DNA of 64,000 nt from Gavia stellata. Its lineage: Eukaryota; Chordata; Aves; Gaviiformes; Gaviidae. Numbering within the stretch: the stretch's first letter is position 1; the number at the start of each line of letters is the position of its first letter. The stretch is from contig NC_082611.1 in NCBI RefSeq assembly GCF_030936135.1, positions 12,291,001-12,355,000 of the forward strand, written 5' to 3'. Of this stretch, positions 33,001 through 45,100 are shown in pieces. The notes under the pieces were generated by a model, which worked only from the letters and a program-made list of their open reading frames with translations, did not search any database and was not told the origin of the DNA. The translations under genes and the position numbers were made by a program.

Positions 33001-35714
33001 TGTCTTGTGCTTATTTTAATACTGTAATTCCTGTTGCCCAAATTGGAGCTCTGCCATGTTTGGAGAGTTTGAACTTCATCATACTGTCTTGGTTTGTTGC
33101 CTGTGTAAGCTCTTGAGAGTTCAGACTGTGCTAAATGCTGTACGTTATTATGTCTTTGCAAGGTGTTTTCCCCTATACCTTCCTACTCTCCTTTTTCCCT
33201 AGTTTTCTGAACAGCTTACAATAGTATTTAAAAATCCAGTCCCTTAAATTTCCATATGCATAGGGGAAAAAAAAAAATAAAATTTTCAAGCACATGAATT
33301 TTTTGTGAAAGGTCATATTTCCCATAACATTTTACTCTTTGCAATGGGCACAATGCAAACATAATAATTATTTTTGCAGATACATATTTTAATTGAGATG
33401 CATAGCTTTGCATAATTATGATACATAACTACATTAATCATTAGCATCTAATACAGTCTATGATGTTTTGTGGGTTTTAAAAGAAATTTTGAGCCATTTT
33501 TTCAAAGACTGAGGGTACAGAAACATTTTTTGATGTTAAATATGTGTAAGATTTCCTATAGTGATATTTCCTTTGTACAGTCATAATGCTCCAGTAGTTC
33601 AGAACTTGAAACTTGGGTATAAGCAGACTTTCTGATGCATCTCCAAGATCTTGTTGGAAGTGAAAACCTTTGAACTGTATGCATTGTAGAACCTTTTTTT
33701 TTCCTTAAATTTTTTTCCTTGTTTCGTAAGCCATCAGGAAAGACTTTTTTCACCTCATCTTGCTGCCCAGACTACTGATGTAGTATCTCCACAAGCTGGT
33801 CACACGTAAATTGTTTGAAAGGATAAATTTGCCTGTTTTGATACTGTGGACCAAGCATTGAGAAATAGGTAAATTGCTTTCCCTTCCTCCTCGCTGCCTA
33901 CAGACTGGGTGACTGTGATGCCTGACTCAAAGCTACCCAACTGAAGCCAGGATCTCTGGAATGATCACTCTAGGCTGGCAGAAGCAGTGGAACAGTCTTT
34001 CATTGCTTTCTTTAATGTTCTTGCTGAGGTTTGTGCCGTGCAACGGATGAAGTCTGGAGGATGATCAAATGCAGAAGGAATAATAGCGGCATGCTGAGGT
34101 CAGGAAGTAGAATTGGGGCAGCGAGCTTGGTGGCACCTTAAGTTGGCCCCATTATGCAAGCACCTTACCTTGTGGTCTTTAATCGTGCGATTGCCTCCCC
34201 CCCCCCCCCCCCCCCGACCCTGCTTCATTATGTGCATAGAATTTGTTACAAGAATGAATTGAGGCTCTTGTCCTCAGGATCCTCCTATTTGCAAGATTTG
34301 GTTTGGGGAATCTGCAAGCTGTGTAGGAATGTATAAAAAAAGTGCAAGAAGACAAAAGAGAATCTCTTAATTAAGGCAGCTGAGTGCTATTCTGGAAAAC
34401 TGGATTTTATCCTTACAGCTGTCACAAAGGTTCAGCGTGAGGTTAGTTTAATCACTTTAAAACAATGCCTGCCAATGTTTACTAATAGTATGCTCCCAGC
34501 CTGCTGAATATCCAGGGGTTAGAGTACCAAACTACTGCAATACTCAGTGAGAGCCAGGCTTTGGATAGTTGAAGTTTCATGTAATTTTAAGTAGTCATAG
34601 GTAAAATCGGGTTCTAACATGTCACCATGGGAACCTAAAATCAGTAGATGCTTTTTTGTGTCAGCCCACCTACCTATCTGAAAAAGAGGGATGATAATAC
34701 AGTGTCACAGAAGTGTGAAAGAAATAAGTACATTCGGATACTGTACTGATGAATACCTCAGAAAACCTATGAGGAAATGGACTGTAAATTATTACAACTG
34801 GTCTTTAATACTACTTAATAAATAGGACATAGGAGACAAAGAAAATAATTAAATACTTGCAAAGTGAGTAGTCAGCTATGCTCAGGTATGAGGCAGGGGT
34901 CCTTTAATTACCTTCTCACATCATAACTTATTCATAAAGACTGACTCATTCTTTCAGAATAACCCTGTTATGGTTTTGTAGGCAATCTCAGTTCTAGCAG
35001 TTCCCAGCTTTTGAGCTGCTTTGTAACTTAAGTGCTCCGAGATCGCTCTCTCTAATACCCATGAGAAGAGCGTGGGTAAATGTATTGGCTTTGTAGAAGG
35101 ATTATTATTTCACAGGCACTCTGCAGACTGTTTTAAAATACTGAACTTTTTAACGCACTTGCACATTCCTGCTGCACTTTAAAAAAGTACAGCGCGACCC
35201 TCCCGCCGACGCCCCCGTCGCCCATGCACGCCGAGAAGGGGCGGGGCTGGCAGCGCAGCCGTGCTGTGCAGCTGCCGCCGGCATCTCGGCGGTCGCCGTT
35301 CGGGCGAGGGACACCCAGGCTGTGCCCAGGCGCGTTAGGCAGTCTTTCGAAGTACTTCGTTTCAAGGGTGAAGGTGTTCGCTTGCCGTGATCATTTCTCC
35401 CAACGCTCTTTTCCTCTCCCTTTCCCTCCTACCACTCCCCCGACGCAACCAAGCCCCGTCCCTCAGGGTGCGGAGCGCCCGGAGAGGGGCGAGCGCGTCC
35501 AGCAGCCACGGCCCGGGAGGCGCCGGCCGGGAAGGACCGGCTCGCCGGTGCCCCGCTCGTCCGGCGCCGGAGCCCCCGCCTGCCCCAGGCTGAGCCCCCC
35601 GCCTGCCCCAGGCTGAGCCCCGGCGCCGCGCCCGCAGACGCTCTACTCACCGGCCGCGAGCAGCAGCAGCAGCAGGGGCGGCCGCAGGGGCAGCACCGGG
35701 CGGCGGGGTCCCAT
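24074..35714 (-). CDS. PLA2G10: PLA2G10, secreted group X phospholipase A2
   Basis: Complete gene for a secreted calcium-dependent enzyme that hydrolyses the sn-2 ester of phospholipids outside the cell. Minus-strand exons: 35651-35714, 29322-29487, 26799-26905 and 24074-24219. They total 483 nt (160 residues plus TAG) with continuous phase. Residues 1-21 form a signal peptide with a six-Leu core. A short propeptide ends in the dibasic pair R35-R36, and the mature chain starts GILELAGAI, as in group X. The calcium loop is YGCYCGLGGRG (59-69). The active-site motif is CCFNHDCC (78-85) with His82 and Asp83, and the partner Asp127 lies in CECDRE. I count 16 cysteines in the mature part, which fits the eight disulfides of group X. 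No N-glycosylation sequon is seen. Position next to BFAR matches human synteny. Confidence 0.95.
24220..26798 (-). other. PLA2G10 intron 3
   Basis: Lies between the acceptor TTTCAG before 24219 and the donor GTGAGT after 26799. AT-rich single-copy DNA, with an A/C-rich low-complexity tract listed separately. No other exon recognised. Confidence 0.6.
25795..25899. repeat. A/C-rich low-complexity tract
   Basis: About 105 bases built almost only of A and C, such as runs of AAACCC and ACCAAA. On the minus strand, which is the sense strand of PLA2G10, it is a G/T tract with repeated GG and GGG groups. It has no fixed repeat unit. Confidence 0.7.
26906..29321 (-). other. PLA2G10 intron 2
   Basis: AT-rich intron with a T-run near 27739-27749 and a short CA/C-rich run near 28530-28558. 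Nothing else recognised. Confidence 0.55.
30550..30591. repeat. Perfect 14-base inverted repeat
   Basis: Arms 30550-30563 and 30578-30591 are exact reverse complements around a 14-base AT-rich loop, inside a run of TATA/TAATAG-like sequence to about 30660. It could extrude as a hairpin. No transposon context is visible. Confidence 0.65.
34197..34215. repeat. C19 homopolymer
   Basis: Nineteen uninterrupted C in otherwise mixed intron sequence. Such runs are unusual, and their length is often uncertain in assemblies. Confidence 0.8.
35576..35621. repeat. 23-base tandem duplication in the PLA2G10 5' island
   Basis: The unit CCGCCTGCCCCAGGCTGAGC followed by CCC occurs twice head to tail (35576-35598 and 35599-35621). 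It ends about 30 bases downstream, in the sense direction, of the exon 1 donor and so lies in intron 1. Confidence 0.75.
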
Positions 35715-36060
35715 GGGCAGCTCCCGGGGGCAGGCAGGGATGCGGGCTCCTGGCAGAAGTGCCTTGCTCGGGGAGCGGAGCGTGTAGGTGTGAGCCAGGG
35801 CAGCTGCGTGCCGGCTATAAAAGGCTGCTTTCTGCCCCGAGTCAGGTCCCCCGGAGCCGGAGCTGCAGACCATGCTGTGCTGTCCGTCTGGCCAAAGGGA
35901 GGAGCTGCCGCTGGAAGGGCTGGGGAGCGCTGGGACCTGCCACTCGGGCAGCGAAGCGCCGTGCAGGCACAGAGGGAACCCTGTAGTCAGGTTGTCTGCC
36001 GGTCTCTGATGAGGGGGCCGCCACTCCGCTCCTCCAGGACTGTCCTGCTCTGGTAGCTAT
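35715..36060 (-). promoter_or_regulatory. PLA2G10: PLA2G10 promoter / CpG island
   Basis: GC-rich block upstream of the PLA2G10 ATG at 35714. TATAAAAG at 35816-35823 reads on the plus strand, away from PLA2G10. On the gene's own strand the same site reads CTTTTATA, about 100 bases upstream of the ATG, which would suit a start site near 35790. A longer in-frame minus-strand reading from an ATG near 35873 exists. The ATG at 35714 is preferred because it leads straight into a standard signal peptide. Confidence 0.55.
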
Positions 36061-39000
36061 CATTTCTCTTTGAATTACAGCACTTCCTAGATAACTTAAT
36101 CTAGATCTGAAGAGTTAAGATAGCAGTGAACTGTGTTGTAAGTTATTTCAGTGGTTAATTATAACCAGCACTGAATCCATGCACTGTACCTGTAGTCTGA
36201 ATTTGCCGAACTTCATCTCCCGATTGCTACTTTTCTTGGAGGACTAAAGGACAACCAACTGCTAAACTGGTTATGGATATTTGTAGCTTGATCAAAATAG
36301 CTTTTTAACCTTCCCTCAACCAAAATAGAGTCTTACACTGAGTATTTTTTTGTACATTCTGTAATCTTTGCATATTTTTTCCATTCCCTTTCCAACTCTT
36401 GTATTATTTTGTAAAACCTACAACTAGATGCCATATTGCAATCACAGTTTCATTGCCCCTCTCAACACAAGACAACACCATTTACTTTTTCCTTGCTCAC
36501 GTGTTCCAAGTATTTCATCAGACCTTTTATTATTGCACTGAAACCAGTGTATTTCCTGTCAGTCGTTCAAGCAATCAGGACCCCTGAAATTTTGGGTATT
36601 GATTTTTTTTTTCTTTTGTGTGTCTGTGTTTTGTTTTGTTTTCTTCCTTTTTTTTTTTTTTTGGCATTATTTTATTCCAGGATATGACCCCCATTGGATC
36701 CCATTGAGGCCTACGCTGCTAGGATAAGGAAGGAGGTTTTTTACGGAACTTTCCAAGAACGGGTTCTTGGTCATGTCATCTTACTACTGGAGAGCAGCTG
36801 GTAGGATTTTTTTTGTAGTGAATGATATTTTCATCAAAGAAATAAAATGTTTTTTTCATATGCATACTGAAGGATAATTCTACTTTTGCATTAAAATGTG
36901 CTGATTTCTGTGTTATATCATTCCTTTTTAATCAGAAGTAGAAAATCGTATGTGGTCCAATTCCAAAAGACAAAAAGGATGCACAGACAGATCAGATTTG
37001 TTTTTGTTATGCTCTCATTAATCCACGCTCTATGAAATGTTTGTGTTGGCACTGAAGTTAGGGTAGCGTGGGATAAATGTGGAAGCACAACGGTTTAAGG
37101 TAGGATGTTGATTGGCCTTTGTACACCTGATATGCCTTTGTGCAACTACATGCAGAACACCAGAAATGGTACGTTAGCCCAGTCAAAACTGTGCATGGTG
37201 CTTGAACAAGCAGATGGGATCATGGTATGAACTTGACAAACCAGAAGACAGCAGGGTTTCCAGCTCGAGAGCTTGTATTCTGCAAAGGGATGGAAGTCGT
37301 TGAAGGCTTGGTGTGTGACTGTGACTTCCTGCTGACAGAGAGCGAGTAGCTTCTGATACAGTGTGCTGTGATACGCTGCCGGCTAGTCTTTCTATCCCCG
37401 TCTTTTGGGTGCTACGAACGTAGTGGACCACAGCTACCACTGTGTTTCCCAACAGAGATGGACTAGAATGCTAGCGAAATAGGATCTGTGGCAACCATAA
37501 ATGTTGTCAATGACCCTGAGAAGTCTTGGTGATGTACAAGTAAGTCATAATAGAAAACCCATCTATTTGGGATAGATTTAAAAATTTTTTTTTTAAGATT
37601 TTGTTTCTACTGCCATCAAGTGGGTCAAAGCAATTTTCCTATTACTCATGGAGTCACATCGCTAATTACTGTTACTCTATTTTCATACTGTCACTTATAC
37701 TGCATTTGTTTACCGACTCTTCCGGTCAATAAGTCACACCTATTAGAACGTTTTAATAGTGTTCAACAGCAGTTTAGTGAAACTTCCAGCTGAACAGTAT
37801 CCCATCCAGCATACCATTGGATATGACAATGAAAACTGTATCCAGGGGAGCAACATGAATTACATTTCATGTTTGTTCTTCAGGAGACTGACTGATGCAA
37901 CGTGTTAGTGCACTTGATGTTGGATTAGTGCAGTTGTTATGTTTTTCTCTGAAGGAAGGAAAGTAATCTTCTTAAAACCACTGAAAAATCAAGTGAGAAT
38001 GAAATGTTCAGACTACAGCTGCTTCTATTAGAAAGCAGACAAAGATGTGAAGTGACAAAAACTATACGAAGTGATGAAGTAAGGAATGCAAGTCAGGAGT
38101 TCTGTTTCCTGTAAGTTGCAGTAAAAGTTCAAAGGAGAACATCTAGTGAAATTGGGGTGGTGGTGGTGTAGAAATCTGATAGAAGGGAATACTTCTATCG
38201 AGGGGGAGTTAGGTTGTCCAGTTAACTGCCATGGTATATGGCTAAGAAAATATACTAGTAACAGATTGGAAGTTAATATGGATTACAACAATATAGTGAT
38301 TTTTTTTTTTTTTACAAGATTTAAAATTCCCTTTAAATTTTTAAATAAAAACTTATGTGGCAGTGCAGGCCTGTCATATTTGCTTTTTGTAGTTTTCTTT
38401 TATCTGAAGTATTTCGTAACTGGTATAAGTCATATGTGACAAATGGCATTTTCCTTCTTACTGATGAATTAGTTCTTTTTGTCAACTGGCGCTGTGCAGG
38501 GGTGGGGAGAAGCATTTGCTTTTCATATATACTTTCTCAAACAAGGTTGCATGTGCTCAATTGTTGCTTTAATTAAGTTTGTTTTAAATTTGAGGAATAG
38601 ATTAATATAATTGAGACACATCGTTGTACTGAGGAACATTCTCACAGCACAACAATATTACGGGCAAACTTGTTAAGTTAGTTGTAAAATCCTGGCTTCT
38701 CAGTGTCCGTGATTCTGTACATGCAGGAAGATCAGAGAGTATATTAATCCAAAATGTTAAAATGTTGATGGAAAGTGCTAGAACAGTCTAAAATATGGTT
38801 AATGTAAGTGCAAGGTACCCACTTCCCTGTGAGCAGGTGAAGGTAGTGATTTTGAGAGCAGTGTAACAGTATGTTTACTGCTGACTAAACAGCAGCAAAG
38901 CTGTATTTTTCTAGTAATAGAAGAAATTGGTTCCATTAACACTTTTTATTTAGTAAGAGCAGTTATTTTTACTGAGAAATGAAAAAGCACTGACCACCTA

Positions 39001-40769
39001 CCTTGGTCAAATTTATATATACTCTGCATTCAGCTGTTACGAAGATCTGTAGTAATGATGATGAGTATAGAAGTACTAGGGTCTGTAAGTATCTAAACAA
39101 AGTCCTACAAAATTAGGATCCTTCTGCATTAAACATGTGACAATTAAGCTATATGGCATATTTGCTACCCCACTGAATTAATGAACTAATAAAGAATGGT
39201 GAAAGAAATTATTTTCCCATTGTTAGAGATGGGAATGGAGGCGGGGTGATTAGCTCAAGGAGTTATATGATGGTTGTAGCAGAGCTGGGAAACTGCACCT
39301 TGGTGTTCTGCATCCCAGCTTAAGTCCCAGATTGGGTTCTTCTGTGGCACTGACTCTGAAATAAAATAAAGAAAGAAAACACATGCTTCACTGTGAAGGT
39401 ATCGGAATAATTAGAACTGAAGAGCTGCTTCCCAGCAGTAAGTCAACTGACTGTATTTACTTGATTGCTATACTTGGCAAATGTCCCTAAATTACCCCAC
39501 ATTTTCTTAAATATTGGATTGGGACACAGGTCTGGCCTGGAATACATCCCTTACAAGTATATGTTCCTTCAGATACTGAATGTCCAAGTAGCACACAATC
39601 AACTTCTTTATCACTGTTGTCTTCATTAAAAAAACCCCAGCCTTACTTACTCAAGCATTTGTTTGGAAACATTCAGTGCTTTTGTTCCCATTTTTAGAGG
39701 TTTGGCTGGCTTTCTTCTCTTTCACATCTTTCCATCTTGTCTTAGTTCCTTTTCAAAACCAATGCTTCCTGTTTACCAATCTTCAGCTCATGTTGTTGGA
39801 GATGTTGTTCCAAAAACTACGAGAGTTATAGAGCATAGTTTGGAGAGACAAGCTCCATGTGGAAGATCAGAAAACATTCTGCTAAGCCATTTATAGTATT
39901 TTCCAATGTAGTTGGTATTATCTCAAATCTTTTTCTAGCATACAGAACAAAATCCAACTTTCATTTAAGAATACACCAGCCTATCGTATAACTTGTAATG
40001 TCTCTGGTAATAGCAAGCCTATGAGTAGCATAATATGTTCTGAGAGAATTTTGGGAACCATGTTTGTAGCGTTGTCCTTTATATGCCCTTTGGCAGCAAT
40101 GTTATTCTGTCCATTCTGCAAAAATACTGTGCTAGTGCGTAGCTGCCCATAACAGACAGTTGTGTGCTGGACAGGTTGTTATTACGTAAATGTTCTTGAA
40201 ACTGGTTTACAGTTATAATGTATGCAGAGGAGTTAAATTACTCCTATAGTTTTCTGTCTTTCATCTGTCTTTTTTTGGTTTTGTTTTGTTCTGTTCCAGA
40301 TCCTACCCTCTGCTCCTTAAGTATAATAACAAGATTGCAAGTATGTTCTTGGAGTACCATGTATATACTGGTGCAACTCTGTCCATGTTTATGACGTGGA
40401 AATTCATAGTCTCTCTTTGAGCAAAGCCACAGACTGGAAGATTCTGGGGAAGGACTCTATAAATAATTTCTGGCTTGCTTAGCTCTAAAGTTTCTACAGT
40501 CATCTCTGCTTTCCAAAAGATTTCTTACACACTGTAAGTCAAGTTACACATTTTAGCATTTGCACCCAATAAAAGACCCAGGGCCTGCTTCCTGTGGAAC
40601 CTAGGGCTATTTTTTATTTTTGTATCTAGGGAAGAAGAGACTTTGCAATGCAACTCTTGCATTTTTGCAAAACAAAATTTAAAGTCTCTAGCACATCTCT
40701 TGAAGGATGTCTGTCTTGCTTTCTTTTATGTAGGTTACATCAACTTGGATTCTTGAAATGGCTGATGTA
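36061..40769. other. Spacer upstream of PLA2G10
   Basis: AT-rich single-copy DNA. Short T-runs occur near 36609-36661 and 38303-38315. No exon, RNA gene or transposon is recognised. The block at 37160-37460 is richer in GC and holds an 89-codon minus-strand frame without recognisable similarity. Confidence 0.5.
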
Positions 40770-40770
40770 A

Positions 40771-41648
40771 TGACCAGGATGATGGGATAGAGTGACCTCT
40801 CAGCAAGTCTGTGGGTGATACCAAATTGGGGGGAGTGGTTGATACACTGGAGGGCAGGGCTGCTACTCAGATGGACCTAGTCAGACTGGAAAAATGAGCT
40901 GTTAGGGGCCTCATGAAGTTCAGTAAAGGCAAATGCAAAGCCCTGCATCTGGGCTGGCATAACCCCACGCAGCAGGACAGGTTGCGAACTTACTGAATAG
41001 AGAGCAGCTTTGTAGAAAAGAAGCTGGGGGTCATGATGGACAAGTTGAATGTGAGTCAACAGTGTGCTCTCGCAGCAAATGTGTCCAGCTGCATACTGGG
41101 CTGAGTATAACTGGTAGGTTTGGAGGGAAGTGATTCTTCCCCTCTATTTGAAACTTGTGAGACTACATCCGGAGTTCCATGTCTTGTTTTAAGAAAGGCA
41201 TTGACATACTAAAGCAAGGCTAGTGAAGGCCATCAAGCTGTGCAGGGGGCTGCAGCTCATGACAGACAAGAAGAAGCCAAGAGAGCTGGATTCACTCAGG
41301 TTTAAAGATGATGATGGCGAGGGGAGGTCATACTGCGGTCTACCGCTTCCTAATGGAAGGCTGTAGAAAAGATAGAGCCAGATTATTCCCAGAGGTGTAC
41401 CAGAGGCAATGAGCACAAGTTACAACATGGGAAATTCAATATAGGAAACTTTTTTTTTTAACAAAGGACAGTCAAATAATGAAACAGCTTGCCCAGACAG
41501 GCTATGGAAACTCCATCCTTAAGAGATATTCGTAGCTCAACTGGACATGGCCCAAAGCAACCTGCTTTAATGGAACCTGCCTTGAGCAGAAAGTTGGACT
41601 TCAGACTCGCAGAAGTCCTTTATCATCTACATGATTCTATGATTTTGT
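40771..41648 (+). mobile_element. CR1 LINE, 3' part, decayed
   Basis: About 0.88 kb of a CR1 non-LTR retrotransposon in plus orientation. Translation in broken frames gives the reverse-transcriptase tail: DTKLGG and VDTLEGRAA near 40830, KCKALHLGWHNP near 40940, then VSQQCALAA. The 3' end closes on the CR1-type octamer repeat ATTCTATGATTTTG. Several stops and frame changes and an internal T-run at 41452-41459 show it is dead. It is 5'-truncated, as is usual for CR1. Confidence 0.92.
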
Positions 41649-41959
41649 GATGTGATAGCAGATACCTTCAAAATAGCTGTTCCACCCTGCCAGGGAATGA
41701 GGCTCCAACACCACTTTCCTTTTGCCCATAAGTTTTCATGAAACTATGCTTGGCAGGCAGGGAAGGCAGGAGGCCTGTTCTACTGCAATAACAAATTCAT
41801 TGATAATTATTTTTTCCACGTATCACCAGCTAAGCTGTGCAAATGCACAGGGGAAATAATCTGTACTGAATTCAAAGAGAGTTGAGATTTTGTTTGCCTA
41901 CATTTATTATCTAGACAGTTTTGTCATAAACAGAAGCAGTGCCCTTTTCATAAAGAACT

Positions 41960-42165
41960 ACTTTTCTACCATTTTAACTCACTGTTCTGAAATTCCATTT
42001 CTATGCCTTTGTCCTTGTTGACCATTTCTGAATCTTCTTCCAGTTCTATTTTTACTGAGATGGGGCAGAAGCTGCAGAATTGTATGCAGTATTCAAGGTG
42101 AAGATAGACCATGGATTTATAGAGACTGTGCAGACTACATTCCAATAAGAGGGAAGACACAGAGG
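41960..42165 (-). mobile_element. Old CR1/L3-type LINE remnant, reverse-transcriptase tail
   Basis: Minus-strand frame 41966-42160 reads SLYKSMVYLHLEYCIQF near its start. This matches the conserved CR1/L3 motif usually seen as LYKxxVRPHLEYCVQFW, and on the plus strand it contains the typical ACCATGGATTTATA string. It is opposite in orientation to the CR1 that ends 310 bases to the left, so it is a separate insertion. Its divergence and missing flanks suggest an older one. Confidence 0.75.
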
Positions 42166-45100
42166 TGCATATATCATGATTTTGTGTAACTTTTCCTTTT
42201 AGTATGTCTACTGGCTCTTCGTTGTCTCTAAATTTTTTAAATTGCTTAAAAATAAAATGCAGATTTTTCTTATCTGTTTATTTGTTCACCTCTCATTGTT
42301 TTGTTCTTCATCCTATCAATGATGCAACACCCTATTGGTGTGGTCTGCTTGTGCTACAGCTTTCTTTCATGACCTTTCTGTTCATGATGTCTGCTTCCTC
42401 AGCTGTGAAGAGTTTTATGGCAATTGGACACTTGGCAGAGGATAAAACCCCTAAGTTATGTGTCCATCAAAGGAAAGGTGAGTAGAATGTAGCCCTTGTC
42501 TGTTCCAGACTAATCGGTACAAGAGCTATCTATCCTTAAACAGCTTAAATGCCATCCAGACTGCTTTGGGAACTGTGAAGTTACTGAATGTATTGTTGAG
42601 AGACAAAATACCCCCGGAAGTACTGAGGGATGGGGAACGTTGGGAATAGCTAGAGAACTAATGAGTAGGAAAAAAGTGAATACCCAAAATCTGGTATCTT
42701 AAGACATGTGGGATCAAAAAGGGGCTCGATAGTGTTGAAGAACTGAGTATGTCTCACTTGTCAAGCAGGCTCTGGATATCTTTCTTTGCTGTTGGATTGT
42801 CTCCCATCTTTACTCTTTGCTTTTGCACTGTGGTTGGGATTAAGAGTAATTGAATCAGAGAACTGTCAGCACTAACATCATGATTTGCTATACCTGAAGC
42901 AAACCAGATACTTCCAAATCAGCCAAAAGATGTAATAGTCATTTGCTGAGGAGTATGCATAAAGTGTAAGTGCACAACATGCAGGCCAGTGTTCAGTAAA
43001 ACGTTTGCTTAGCTGCTATTGTTTTGGCACTAGCTGCTGTTTTGATTTCCAGTGAGAAGGGAGGACTCTCATCTCAATAAAAGGTAAGAGTTTAAATGTA
43101 TTCTCAAATCTGTGCCGTCATGACAAACATATTATTAAGTTTTCTATGTAGGCCTATTTTCCACTGCATTTGGAAGGCAACAAATGCCATGGGTACTACA
43201 TAATATAAACAATTTAGAACAATTTGTATACCCTGTAATTATAAAGACTTAAGCTTATGCTTCTTTGCAGTATCAATTACTGGCTTAAGAATACTTTTTC
43301 CTAAAACTAAGAAAGAGTTTATGATTCTATGGGCTTTATGTTCCCTTAAAAGTGATCAGTTATGGATGAGAGAAGACAAGTTCAGGACACTTACGAAAAG
43401 AAGACTTGTAGACTCGTCAGAAACAGCTAAGAAAACAGTTAAGTCTGAATGCTGCTGCTGAAGTGAAGTCCCAGTACCTTGTAAATATGACAGTGCTCAG
43501 GGAAGATGATGATACGTAACTCTTAGAGTTCACTGAATCTTCAAAGACATACAGAAATGTTGCATCATTTCCACTGTACAAATTGAAAACTAGGACACCA
43601 ATGGGTTTGGCAGTCTTAAGCCTTGGTTGTTCTTTTTGGTTTTATTTTAAACCAAGGAAGATGACCTGATCCAAATACATAAATTGCTTCCTTGGTTTTA
43701 AATATAACAAATTCCTAATGGTGATACTGTATCTACTGAATTTCATAGAGAGCCATCTAGAAAAACTCTTGTCTACAGGTCCTGTAACTAGTAAAGTTCA
43801 TACCATCCTAAACATGTACAAGGGCTGTATGCTTTAAAGTAACATGTATGAAGAATCTTGTTCCTATGTATAAAGGAGAAAAAGTTTTAACTGCATATGA
43901 GATGCCATCATAAAATTAATATATCAAATGCCATGAACTACCCCATTTGTACTAGCAATGATGGAACTGTCATTCTCTTTGCATTTATTTTCAGAATAAG
44001 GGAATTTGCTACACTGCATGTAATAGGCCTTGCAAACTGGCATCAGGATGTGCAAGATAGCAAGAAAAAACAGGGGAACAAGGAATCAGTCATAGCAAAG
44101 CTTTAAAAAGAAGAGTTTTCTCTTCAACTGTTAGAGGTCTGAATCTTGCTAAATGGATTTAAATTCTTTAAAGCAGTTATCCTAAAATATATATATAGCA
44201 TCAAGTCAAAGGTGATCTCAAGAACCAGCAGTCAAAAGGTGATTAGTAACGAAGTAGTTCATTCCTCTGAGGCCTTATTTGGTAACTTCCTAGTTTCAAA
44301 GTTATGTTGTAGCTTTCACTGATTAGCCTTCCAAAGCTTGCAGAAATAAACAGATAAAAACGTATTCCCAGATAGCCATTTTACAGTGATCATCAAACTC
44401 TTCCAGATGGCAAGTACTAAATACATTTTTACCTTCTTATGGTGTAAAACTTAGCACATTCTAATTGTGTCTCAGTTACCTTACTTAAGTATTTTCATTT
44501 AAATTATGTTGTAGAAATTTTGTCTAGCTTTGCTTTGTGACTATAGGACCCCAAAAAATAGGAATAATATGGTGCTGCATACAAAATTTTATGCTGACCA
44601 TATTCAGATTATCTTTGAAAATAAACAGCTTATGCATACTTGACATTTTTACTCCACAGAGCAAAACAGTAGCGCCTACATGGAGTATTCGGAATTTTAT
44701 GTGTGGTCAGCACATAAGATCTGCATACTTAAACTTAATGGTGATTTGATATTGCTGTGAGAATCCTAACCTTTTAATTTCCTAATTCTGTTTGGAATTC
44801 TTTAATGCCACATGAATGTTTTAATGTTGCTCTAGTCATTTCCTCGCTCAGAAAGAAGAAAAGATAAACCTTTATTAGTTTATGCACCACCTAATCCCTA
44901 GGAAGGATTTGCCGGGAACAGATAATCTTTGCTTGTTTCCAAGTCTCATTTAGAATGGAGGGTCAAGGGGAGGCATACCCAAACTTAATTACATAAACAA
45001 TTCTAATTAATATTTATTCTGTAAAATATTATACTGAATTTTTGTTTACATTTGTTCTTTCTGATAGTCACCAAAGAAAATACCTGTATAGGATTTATTT

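Larger units (their letters stand above)
29488..35650 (-). other. PLA2G10 intron 1
   Basis: About 6.2 kb between the signal-peptide exon and the exon of the mature N-terminus. It holds an AT-rich hairpin at 30550-30591, three overlapping minus-strand open frames at 31023-31440 (see findings) and a C19 run at 34197-34215. The right 450 bases belong to the promoter CpG island, with a 23-base tandem duplication. No other gene is recognised inside. Confidence 0.55.

Noticed and set aside
37183-37452. 89-codon minus-strand frame in a GC-richer patch
   Set aside because: No recognisable protein or transposon; kept only as part of the spacer description.
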